From positions 1 through 42,609 of IMG/VR virus record IMGVR_UViG_3300031576_000124: 42,609 bases of DNA, one strand, 5' to 3'. Of the stretch, positions 13,469 to 21,700 are shown in pieces (the first letter of the stretch is position 1; each line of letters opens with the position of its first letter). Made by a program: the position numbers and the translations under genes. Under the pieces are notes generated by a model. It did not search any database and was not told the DNA's origin. It saw only the letters and a list, made by a program, of their open reading frames with translations. Source of the stretch: a virus.

Positions 13469-13704
13469 TCGTACCTCCTGTGCTGGTCGAAGTCGATCCA
13501 CTGTTTGCGTGGCTTCGACGGCATCTTGAGTGTGTGGCTCGTTTTCTTCGGCGGCCTCCATGCGCAGTCCGCGCAGATGGTTCCAGCGGGCGCGGGCTCG
13601 TGGCACAGGCGGCACTCGTGAGTGGTGCCGGGGGCAGGAGTCGAACCTGCCGTGCTCGGGTTATGGGCCCGAGTAGTCCCCACGTTCTCTCCCCGGTCCT
13701 TCAT
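13465..13704 (-). CDS. Small Cys-pair protein overlapping a tRNA-like sequence
   Basis: 79 residues. The ATG at 13704 overlaps the previous stop as ATGA, and the stop overlaps the endolysin GTG as GTGA, which supports translation. C-R-L-C and C-A-D-C (near 31-48) suggest a zinc ribbon. Residues ~3-27 are read through the sense strand of a tRNA-like sequence (13623-13697), so this part of the protein may be incidental. Function unknown. Confidence 0.5.
   Translation of the reverse strand: MKDRGENVGTTRAHNPSTAGSTPAPGTTHECRLCHEPAPAGTICADCAWRPPKKTSHTLKMPSKPRKQWIDFDQHRRYE
13623..13697 (-). tRNA. Degenerate initiator-tRNA-Met-like sequence (CAT)
   Basis: Minus strand. The anticodon arm TCGGG-CCCATAA-CCCGA has the three G-C pairs typical of initiator tRNA and anticodon CAT. 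The T-arm (GCAGG-TTCGACT-CCTGC) is perfect, and CCA is encoded after discriminator A. The acceptor pairs CCGGGG with CCCCGG, and the first pair is A-C, like the mismatch of initiator tRNAs. Against a working tRNA: base 33 is C instead of T, and the D-arm is two bases short with no clear stem. It lies inside a coupled reading frame. Functional tRNA, decayed tRNA and captured fragment are all possible. Confidence 0.55.
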
Positions 13705-13919
13705 CGCTTCATCTCGGCGAGCCTCTCCTTGATCCCTTGGATGCGCTCGCCCTGGAGCGTCTGCTCGTTGGAGAGCGCTTTCGTCTCGGCGCGCACCTCG
13801 AGGAGGGGGTCGTAGAACACGAGCTTCCCGAGGACTCCGACGACCGCGACGAGCGCAACAACGAGCCCCGCAAGCACGGATCGCGGCAGACGCTTGATGA
13901 CATCCTCTACCGGTGGCAC
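13701..13919 (-). CDS. Small membrane-anchored coiled-coil protein (spanin-like)
   Basis: 72 residues from the GTG at 13919, with GGGGAG 6 bases upstream. An ATG at 13949 would add 10 residues and overlap the upstream gene more. One hydrophobic segment ('SVLAGLVVALVAVVGVLGKLVFY') near the N-terminus precedes a charged helix ('VRAETKALSNEQTLQGERIQGIKERLAEMKR'). An N-terminal anchor plus periplasmic coiled coil is the shape of an inner-membrane spanin. Coupled to the next gene by ATGA. Confidence 0.6.
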   Translation of the reverse strand: MPPVEDVIKRLPRSVLAGLVVALVAVVGVLGKLVFYDPLLEVRAETKALSNEQTLQGERIQGIKERLAEMKR

Positions 13920-14152
13920 GTCCAGCTCCCCTTCGGAGAAGGCTCGCACACGTAACCCGCCGCCGCGGTTGCTTCGAGCAGCCGCTTCTTCAACTTGTCG
14001 AGGTCCTTGGGTTCACCGAGCGACTCCTCGATCCCCACGATGAGGGTCGCCGACTCCTGGACGAAGTCGCGGGCTTGCTGGCGTTGCTCCATGGCGTAGA
14101 TCACCGCGGTCGTGAGTAGGACGGCGAGAATCAATCTGCCGATCCTCCTCAT
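13907..14152 (-). CDS. Small membrane or secreted protein
   Basis: 81 residues from the ATG at 14152, chosen for GAAGGGA 6 bases upstream; a GTG at 14179 is an alternative. A short hydrophobic N-terminus ('LILAVLLTTAVIYAM') acts as anchor or signal, followed by a helical charged region and two Cys near the C-terminus. It could be an inner- or outer-spanin component or a secreted lysis accessory. No family is recognised. Confidence 0.55.
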   Translation of the reverse strand: MRRIGRLILAVLLTTAVIYAMEQRQQARDFVQESATLIVGIEESLGEPKDLDKLKKRLLEATAAAGYVCEPSPKGSWTCHR

Positions 14153-14190
14153 CGGAAGTCCCTTCTCGATTGGCGACACGACTCCCCCCT

Positions 14191-14559
14191 CTATGGTTTC
14201 CCGAACCCGTAGCGTTCCAACCGCCGCTTGATCTCGTCGAACTGTTTCTCGTTGCGCGCTTCCATCGCCGTGACCATCGCCGTCAGGTTGTGGACGCCCT
14301 GCTCCACCGCAACGAACCGGTGCGTGATCGGCTCGACGGTCTCCAGGTGTTTCCGTAGCGCGGTCTCGTTCGCCTCCATGCGTTTCTCGAATAGCCTCTC
14401 AAGCGCGTCCTGTCGAGCCTCCACGCTCGCGAGCCGCTGCCTGTCCCCGCCCCACGTCGCTGCGCCGGTGCCGAACAGGACAGCGATACTCAGCAACACG
14501 CCAGCGATGGTGCCGACGGTGGCCCACCGAAGACGTACGCCGTTCCCAGGGCCAGTCAT
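14191..14559 (-). CDS. Membrane-anchored coiled-coil protein
   Basis: 122 residues. One membrane segment near 13-35 ('ATVGTIAGVLLSIAVLFGTGAATW') precedes a long charged helix ('RLASVEARQDALERLFEKRMEANETALRKHLETV...LTAMVTAMEARNEKQFDEIKRRLERYGF') with heptad spacing. This is typical of inner-membrane proteins in phage lysis cassettes. The start joins the previous stop as TAATG. Confidence 0.6.
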   Translation of the reverse strand: MTGPGNGVRLRWATVGTIAGVLLSIAVLFGTGAATWGGDRQRLASVEARQDALERLFEKRMEANETALRKHLETVEPITHRFVAVEQGVHNLTAMVTAMEARNEKQFDEIKRRLERYGFGKP

Positions 14560-15050
14560 TAGTGCACAAACGTCAGCGTCAGGGTCCCGCCAGTTGCGGT
14601 ATCCGTCGCTGTCCCGCTAGACAATCCCACGTAGATCGTTGTCGGCGAGAGCATGAAGCTGTCGGCACCAACCGTGACGGCCTCGAACAGTCCCGCCTGT
14701 AGTTTGCCCGAGGCGAAGTTCTCGTCGAAGATCTGGCCCGTCGTCGGTGTTGCGCTTCCGAATGCTCCACCATCCCAGAGCTGTACCCGAACGGTCCCAC
14801 CGGCATTCGTCGTCCCCTGCACAGCGCCACCGATGACTGGATACACCCCGGACCCAACCGTCGTGGTGACAAGGCCGGTCCCGTTGAGCGTGAACGAGAC
14901 TTGATGCGTCGTGTTGCTGCTGTAGGGTCCGTTCCTCACCGTACTGGTAACGCTCGTGTCGCCTGGGGCGGCGAGCAACAGATAGACCGGGACGGCCAGC
15001 AGCAGCAGCCATCCCGCGACCGCCGCAACGATTCTGAGTCTCGACTTCAT
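14559..15050 (-). CDS. Secreted or membrane-anchored beta-rich protein
   Basis: 163 residues. An N-terminal signal or anchor (basic start, then 'AAVAGWLLLLAVPVYLLLAAPG', cleavage or anchor near 30) is followed by a Thr/Gly/Ser-rich beta domain ('TSVTSTVRNGPYSSNTTHQVSFTLNGTGL', 'VRVQLWDGGAFGS', 'FMLSPTTIYVGLSSGTATDTATGGTLTLTFVH'). It looks like a small jelly-roll or Ig-like fold. The start overlaps the beta-helix gene stop as ATGA. Function unknown; export from the infected cell is implied by the signal. Confidence 0.6.
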   Translation of the reverse strand: MKSRLRIVAAVAGWLLLLAVPVYLLLAAPGDTSVTSTVRNGPYSSNTTHQVSFTLNGTGLVTTTVGSGVYPVIGGAVQGTTNAGGTVRVQLWDGGAFGSATPTTGQIFDENFASGKLQAGLFEAVTVGADSFMLSPTTIYVGLSSGTATDTATGGTLTLTFVH

Positions 15051-17323
15051 CTGTGTCTCCTCTTCCTGCGTCCGAACGCGCTGACCGGAGCGACCGGGTT
15101 ATACGCCTCAAGCCCGATCACTTCGCTACCTGTTTCGTACGCCCCCATGTTGACCGCCGCACCGCCCGAGACGCCGCCGATCCGTCCAGTGCCGAGGCAT
15201 GGCGACCCTGCCTGTAGCGCGTAGTCGCCGACCGGCGGAGGCGAGCCGGACAACGGGCCGACGAACAACGGGTCGGTCGTGATCGAGTTCGCGTCCGGGA
15301 GCGGCGGATCGACCAGTCGCCAGTTCGCAAGCGTGCAGGCAGCGCCAACGCACCCGGTTGCGTAGTTGTTGTTGATCATGAACGCGGCATGCTGTGAGGT
15401 GATTGCTCGAAAGGCATTGTAATTCGAGAGCAAGTCGGCAGGCATCGTACCCACGAGACGAATGTCTCGGAACGTCGCGCTACCGTCCGACGACTTGCGG
15501 ATGATGTTGTTGTAGACGTCGATATCAACTAGGGCATCGGTGTAGCCGACGCCAGCGAATCCCGCCGCGAACGTGTCTGAGGCCTCGTAAATCGTGTTGT
15601 TGTACGCGTCGACGTTGCGGTTCGTGTCAGAGTCGAGGGCGGTAGTGTCGATGTTGACGTTCACGCCAGCATTGCCAGAGTTGTGGATCAGGTTATTCTT
15701 GACGACGTTGTCTCGTACCGCGCAGTTCCAGTCGTCTACTGAGCCGGCTGGAGTGGTGTTGCAACGCGAAGCGGTCGTGAACGCGGTGAAGTTCACACCA
15801 GCCAGCTCGTTCCCGTGAATGTAGTTCAGGTCGTACGTATTGCCGAACCCCGCCTCCTTGTCGTCGATCCCGTTGTCGCATGCGCTGATGTTGTTGTTGT
15901 GGACGCGAGTGCTTCTCACGTCGAAGAACTTCACGCCGCTTCCACGCTGGTCCACCGTACGAACGTTCGAGATGGTGTTGTTCCGGAGGATAACACTCTC
16001 CGATACCTGCACGCGGATCCCGTCGTAGTTGCCTCCGCCGCCAGGACTGTCAGGGTCCTCGCCCTTGTTGATCGTCATGCGCTCGACGATGCAGCCGATA
16101 CAGTCCTCAATCCGTACGTCGCTGCCTGCAGCGAGCGTGAAGCCGTCCCAGGTGATGTAATTCCGCCCGATGACGTAGGCTTCGGCCGCATCCCAATCGT
16201 TCTCCGCGCCGAGTGTCAGGGTCGCCGTGATCGTGGTTGCGGTGTTTGCAGAGATCGTACCTGTGCTGCCGTCGGAGGTGTTGCGGATGCCGTAGCCCAC
16301 GAGCGCGTTGGTCGTGAAGCTCTTCGTGCTGTCCGTGAAGGTCGTTGTGCCTTGCGTGGTCACGGTGCCGGTTGCAAACGAGCTCCCGTTCCCAATCGCT
16401 GGGTTGTTTTCTCCAGCCGGATAGAACGAGTACCAGTCGCCAACCGCCCAATCGCAGACGACCGTACACCCGCCACCAGAAGGAGCGGTGGTGACGAAGG
16501 TGGCGATACCTCCGCTGCTCGCGGTATTCGAGGTCACCGTTGCCGACGATCCAGGGTCGCCGTCGGTCCGATTCCGAATCGTTAGGCCCGCGAACTGATT
16601 CGTCGTGAGCGTGTAACCTGGCGAATCTCCGGAGAACGTAGTGGTGCCGCCTGTGGTGACCTGGCCGAGACGCTGCGGACACGTAGAATCCACGGTCACC
16701 GTGTGACCAGGGAAGCGGCGAAACGCAATCGGCGCGCTCGCCGTACCAGAATTCACTGGAAAGAACGCGGGCGTGATCCCACCAGAATCACAAGCGTTGA
16801 TGCCGAGAGGCTCCGCATACGTCCCGGCCTTCACGTATACCGTGTCGCCCGCGACGACCTCTGTACCCAGCGGAGAGGTCGCACGCTGGAGCGTGAGCCA
16901 CGGTAGCGCAGGGTTGGTCCCGGCGTTCGAGTCGGACGCAGAGCCGTGGCCCTGGTCCACGTAGTAGGTCGTGGCACGAGCGAGGGACGCGACGAGCCAG
17001 AGAGTGCAGGCAATCGCCTTCGCGAGCCTAGGGCGCCGCGTGTCCTTCGGCCTCAGCCCGTACTTCGCGCACTTGTGGTTCATCACGCGCGCAGACACGG
17101 ACAAGACGTCCGCGGCGCGCTGCTGCGGTAGCTGATCCTCTCGAATGAGTCTCGTGAGCCACAGCCGTTCTACCGCGTCGAACACACTTTCGCCTTCCCA
17201 TCGCTCGCGTTCGACGAACGCTGCGAACTCGGCCCAGCGGAGGCCGCCCAGCTCCCGCTCGGTCGTGTGCGTCCCGACGGTCGATGTCGGCTCTGGGCGT
17301 CGTTGATGCGGGCGTTCCGTCAT
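15047..17323 (-). CDS. Fis-like HTH - membrane segment - right-handed beta-helix protein (choice-of-anchor-Q-like)
   Basis: 758 residues, ATG at 17323 overlapping the previous stop as ATGA. Residues ~48-93 ('FDAVERLWLTRLIRE...QRAADVLSVSARVMNHKCAKYGL') match a Fis/NtrC-type C-terminal helix-turn-helix. A basic stretch and a hydrophobic helix (99-116) ending A-R-A follow, usable as a signal peptide or a transmembrane anchor. The rest is a secreted beta-helix: 'YYVDQGHGSASDSNAGT..PWLTLQRA' is the usual entry of pectate-lyase-like proteins, PbH1-type N-x-I-turn repeats fill the middle, and 'DPLFV...GDYALQAGSPCLGTGR..G..VNMGAYE' at the end is the choice-of-anchor-Q pattern. No stop or good ribosome site separates the domains. 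Confidence 0.7.
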   Translation of the reverse strand: MTERPHQRRPEPTSTVGTHTTERELGGLRWAEFAAFVERERWEGESVFDAVERLWLTRLIREDQLPQQRAADVLSVSARVMNHKCAKYGLRPKDTRRPRLAKAIACTLWLVASLARATTYYVDQGHGSASDSNAGTNPALPWLTLQRATSPLGTEVVAGDTVYVKAGTYAEPLGINACDSGGITPAFFPVNSGTASAPIAFRRFPGHTVTVDSTCPQRLGQVTTGGTTTFSGDSPGYTLTTNQFAGLTIRNRTDGDPGSSATVTSNTASSGGIATFVTTAPSGGGCTVVCDWAVGDWYSFYPAGENNPAIGNGSSFATGTVTTQGTTTFTDSTKSFTTNALVGYGIRNTSDGSTGTISANTATTITATLTLGAENDWDAAEAYVIGRNYITWDGFTLAAGSDVRIEDCIGCIVERMTINKGEDPDSPGGGGNYDGIRVQVSESVILRNNTISNVRTVDQRGSGVKFFDVRSTRVHNNNISACDNGIDDKEAGFGNTYDLNYIHGNELAGVNFTAFTTASRCNTTPAGSVDDWNCAVRDNVVKNNLIHNSGNAGVNVNIDTTALDSDTNRNVDAYNNTIYEASDTFAAGFAGVGYTDALVDIDVYNNIIRKSSDGSATFRDIRLVGTMPADLLSNYNAFRAITSQHAAFMINNNYATGCVGAACTLANWRLVDPPLPDANSITTDPLFVGPLSGSPPPVGDYALQAGSPCLGTGRIGGVSGGAAVNMGAYETGSEVIGLEAYNPVAPVSAFGRRKRRHR

Positions 17324-18009
17324 GGCATGGCCACCACGCACGAGGGCGTGTTCCGCGGGTCGCACCACCACCACTCCCCGCGCTGGTATTGGACGGCGTT
17401 GCTCCAACCGACTGAGCAGGTCTCTGCGCCTCGACAGAGCAGGTCGGCGCGCCCGAGGACATCGTACTGGCCGTCGCAGCGGCAGACGCGGAACTCGTAG
17501 ATGTAGACCTTGTTCAGATGCGGAAACGGGCGGGAGTCCCACGGAGGCTCCCACCACGGCGTCGGCGCCCACGCGATGCAGCGGTCCTCATCGTCCGTGC
17601 CGACGCACCCGACCGCCATGCGCTTGCCTTGGTATGTGACCGTCCCCGCGGGACTTGTCCGGCGGACCTCGAAGGCCCAGCGCCGCTCCTCGCCGGAGGG
17701 CACCGGCGCAGAATCGCACGACAACGTCTCATTGCACCCGCACGGCTGGTCTGGTGTGTGCCACATCCCGCACGGGTCGCCGACGATTCCGAAGCCTGGC
17801 GAAACGCTGCACGTCGCCTCGGTCGCCGCCGTCGGCGGCTCGGCCGATTCGTCCCACGGCTCGAGGCCGAGCGCTGCGGAGTCAAAGCGCTCGCCGGACG
17901 TTTGGTTCGCGCGAGATGCGATGAATCCGAGCAGGATGGAGGCAAGACCGCAAAGCACGAACACGACCCAGCGCCAACGACCACCTGGAGCGAGGCCAGG
18001 CCGCGTCAT
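17320..18009 (-). CDS. Cys-rich protein with N-terminal membrane anchor
   Basis: 229 residues. A single hydrophobic segment (~14-31, 'WVVFVLCGLASILLGFIA') is followed by ~195 residues with about 16 cysteines and many Trp and Pro ('CSVSPGFGIVGDPCGMWHTPDQPCGCNETLSC', 'RVCRCDGQYDVLGRADLLCRGAETC', 'WWWCDPRNTPSC'). This implies a disulfide-bonded extracytoplasmic domain. No family is recognised. The start overlaps the preceding gene as ATGA, and the same coupling leads into the HTH/beta-helix gene. Confidence 0.65.
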   Translation of the reverse strand: MTRPGLAPGGRWRWVVFVLCGLASILLGFIASRANQTSGERFDSAALGLEPWDESAEPPTAATEATCSVSPGFGIVGDPCGMWHTPDQPCGCNETLSCDSAPVPSGEERRWAFEVRRTSPAGTVTYQGKRMAVGCVGTDDEDRCIAWAPTPWWEPPWDSRPFPHLNKVYIYEFRVCRCDGQYDVLGRADLLCRGAETCSVGWSNAVQYQRGEWWWCDPRNTPSCVVAMP

Positions 18010-18761
18010 ACTGCCCTGCGAAGCCTGATCTCCGCCCCGAGGATCAGCGCCGCGGCGGCCAGGTCATCGGACGCGTGCGTCGCATCTCGAAAGATCTTCA
18101 GGTTGAGCATCTCGCCCGCAGCGCACCCAGTCACGTCGAGGTTCGTGATCGTCGCCTCATTGAGCGTGCTCGCCGACCCGTTGGCGGCGTCCGTTACGGT
18201 ACTCGGTGTGTTGTAGGTTGGGTCGTTGGCCTCCGTGGCGGCCACGCACGTTGTCGCGACCTGCCACACGACGCTGCCGGTGGTCGCCGTCGTGTACCAC
18301 TGAATCACCACGTCTATCTGGCCGACCCAGGTCGATGGCAACCGCTTCCACAAGTAGGAGTTGTTCGTCGCTGCATCTGCGTAGCTCAACGTGCAGCGCC
18401 ATGAGTTCGTCCCGGCACACGCCGGAGTCGGCGCGCTAGCGGATGGCAACGACCAGATACGAGCGGCGGTGCTGGCGTTGCATGTGCACCCCATCACGTA
18501 GTCTTCATCCAGGGTGGTGTTGGTCCACGTGTTCGTGGCGCTGCACCATTTGGGCGCGGTCTCTGCAGCCGCATCGGTATCATAGAAGCACTCGCCGACG
18601 GCGCACGTCCCCGGTGGCGAGGTCCCGGCCTTGCATGCCTTCGTGGTGTTGGCGCCGCTCGCGTCCCAATTGCCTAGGATCGTGCGGGAGCCGTTGATCG
18701 TGGTTTGAGCTGGAGCGGCCAACGCGAACAGAACCGCTGGGATCAGCAGGAGTCGTCTCAT
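18006..18761 (-). CDS. Secreted Cys-rich protein with a fibre-type module
   Basis: 251 residues from the ATG at 18761 (ATGA overlap with the fibre stop). A clear Sec signal peptide (MRRLLLIPAVLFALAAPA, cut before Gln) is followed by a beta-rich, Cys-containing body. A module 'SPPGTC..GECFYDTD......KWCSATNTWT' (about residues 48-80) also occurs in the 1391-aa fibre as 'SRPGTC...ETYYETD....KVCTAASTW'. The C-terminal part has 'GCAAGEMLNLKIFRDATHASDDLAAAALILGAEIRLR', a jelly-roll-like end. Probably part of the receptor-binding or cell-surface apparatus; unproven. Confidence 0.65.
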   Translation of the reverse strand: MRRLLLIPAVLFALAAPAQTTINGSRTILGNWDASGANTTKACKAGTSPPGTCAVGECFYDTDAAAETAPKWCSATNTWTNTTLDEDYVMGCTCNASTAARIWSLPSASAPTPACAGTNSWRCTLSYADAATNNSYLWKRLPSTWVGQIDVVIQWYTTATTGSVVWQVATTCVAATEANDPTYNTPSTVTDAANGSASTLNEATITNLDVTGCAAGEMLNLKIFRDATHASDDLAAAALILGAEIRLRRAV

Positions 18762-21700
18762 TGGGTTATGCACCTTCCGCTTTGCGCGGCAAAAAACGCC
18801 ACCGTCATGTCCCCCGTGCTCGGCGTCACCGTCACGGTGTTCGGCTCGACCCTGACCGGTGGCGACGATGTGTCGTAGCAAGCGACGCCGAGTTCAGTCG
18901 AGAGGCTTGTCGCGGCACCTGGAATGCTGATCGAAGTCTGGGAGCTGAAGGTCTCGTCGCCGCGAACCGGATTGCTGGACCGTGCAGCGCCGACCACATC
19001 CACGACGCACCGACCGGTCTGAGCGGCCGCGAATGCCACCGTAACGCTGTAGGTTGGTCCTGAACCGACCGTCTCCGTGTCGGCCTCGACCTCCACGTTG
19101 GTCGCATTGAAGCAGTGCGCAGTCAGGTGGTACGACGCGAATGGATGCGCCAAGACCACCGACGTCTGCGAGGTGAACGATTGCGTGTACGATGTCGCTG
19201 CGGTCTCCGATGCCACGGTGATGCTAGCGTTGCTTCCGTCCGACATCCCCTGCACGGTAGTGATCCCACGTGCAGTGATCTGTGCGTCTGGAGAAGAACC
19301 AACGGTGCGCAACGCGTAGGCGCTACCACCGCTCTTCGCGTTCGACGCCTGCAGCTGCGTGCCCCAGATCTGAAGATACGCGGTCGCGGTCGCCGCCGAG
19401 TTGTTGATCGTGACCGATGCAACGCTCGCCGGCGCGCTCGCACCAGTGGACTGCTGCTCCATCAAGACCGAGCCACCAGACACCACGACGTCCCCGTCCT
19501 GGTTGGCGATGCGGTGCCGGATCATCACACCAGCGACCTCATTCGTGGGCGAGTAGTCGATGTTGTAGCGCACGCGGATGGACGGTTCGATCACTCGAAT
19601 CTTCACCGTGTCGAGATCGGAGCCGCCTATCGAGTAGACCAAGAACCCAGCCACTAGGTCCTGGGACGATGCTCCAATGTTTCCGTCCGCCAGCACGTCG
19701 ATCGCATCCGAGACGGATTCGATGTAGCTCCCGGAGACCGGTCCACCTTCAAAGAAGTTCATGCTGACGTGAATGCCGGTACTCTTCCACGCTTGGTACG
19801 TCAGTCCGTCGAGGTACGGCTCCGAGCCAGTGGAATCCACCTGAATCGTGTTGTGGTGAGAGAAGATCTGCCCGTTAGCCTTGACTGTCCACGCGTCGTG
19901 CACCGAGCGAATGATGTTGTTACGGACGATCAGCGTGCGGTTAGGCTGCCCGGTGTTCCCAAACACCTGAAGCCCGTCGTGGTTCCCTTCGATGATGCAA
20001 TTCTCGACGATGACGTCATCCCACTGACCCTCGTCCGCTCCTCCGGTGTTCGCCTGCCCGATAGACAGCGCGGGCTCCGGAGCATCACCACCGGCACCGC
20101 TGGCACCGCTGAGCTGGTTGACAAACCTGAGCCCACGAATCAGCACATGCGAGATCAGCGCCGTCGGAGCAGCTGGGTCGTAGACGTTGAACGTCCCAGG
20201 ATCGCCATCGGACACCACGGCATTCTTAAGGAAGACAGTCGTCTGGGGGTCGAGCCCGATCAACGCGGTGTAGGACTTCTTGAGGAAGAACTCGCCAGTG
20301 TAGACCCCAGGCATAACCAGCACGACGTTCCACGCCGTCTCGGTTCCTGCAGACAGAAGATTCAGTTTGGTCTGTACGACGTCACCTGGCCAGATGACGA
20401 GCGTCGGGCCGTTCCACGTACTAGCCGCTGTGCACACCTTGAACGAACCCGTGTCCGTCTCATAGTAAGTCTCGAACGACGTACACGTGCCCGGTCGGCT
20501 CGCAGCCGTCCCCTGCTTGTGCGGCCTGGCGGCAGAGGCGGTCGTGAAGTCCACGCTTCCAGCAGATCCCACGTCTATATTCGCCGAAGCACTCCACGTC
20601 GTCCCGTTCGAGCGAAGATACGTCGCGTTGGCCCCAGGCGCGATGCTGCTGAACGTCGCGGCATCTCCGCTCGTGACCAGAGCATTCGACGTCCAGAACC
20701 CAGTCCCGGTTCCACCACGGACCGTTGGTAGCGTCCCGCTGGTGAGTTTGCTCGTGCTGAGGTTCGGGATGTCTCCAGCTACAAGCGCCGCCCATACTGG
20801 TGCGAGCGACGCCGACCCCGTGCCGGTCTGAGACAAGAGGTTCTTGGTCGTCGTGACGTTCCCGGCGAGCTTCGAGAGTGAGTTCGTGCCGCCCGAATAC
20901 AAGATGTCTCCAACCTCGTACGTCGTGATCCCTGTCCCGCCGCTTGCGACCTTCCAGGCTGCGGTCGCCGGAGTGACCTCGAAGCAGGCGAGAGCGTCGT
21001 TCCATCGGACAGTCGGGTCCGTCCCGGTGCCTTGGTTGAATGTGAACGGGATGTCGGCGTCGGTGCCATCACCGATGCTGTTCCCTGACATGACATTTCG
21101 CCATGCCGTGTTCTCTCGGACGTAGTGCGTGGTTTGCAGTCCACCGGCCTCGTTATAAAACTCGCTCCCATTTGCCGCCGCCACGGTCGGCGGCGCTACG
21201 CCGCCACTGACTAGGAAACTCGATTGCGCCGATTGCCTCAGATAAACGACGCCCCCTCCAGGAATGGAGAGATCCGAGGTCAAGTGATTCATCGATGTGT
21301 TATCCGTGACCACGATCCGCGCCGCCCCACTCGCTGCCGGGATGTTCACTCCGCCTGCCGCCACGCTTGCACCGTTGAGGATGTTCTCCGAGATGACGAT
21401 CCCTTCACCAAGCGTCCCAGCAGGCGATCCGCTGACGAACACCTTCACATCGCTCCCGTTGGCGTCCGTCGCGTAGACCTGATTGCCGATGATGCTCACC
21501 CGGTCGATCTGTTTGCTCACACCACCAATCGGCGCGGCTTCGACCACGATCCCATTGCGGTTACTGTAGAGCTGGTTTCCGGTGATGTTAACTTCGGACG
21601 CGCCGCCGTAGACTCGGATGCCATCGAATCCATTCTCGCTGACCGTGTTCCCGCTCACGGCGACCTTGGAAGGCGCGGACAGGTTGTAGCGCACCTGGAT

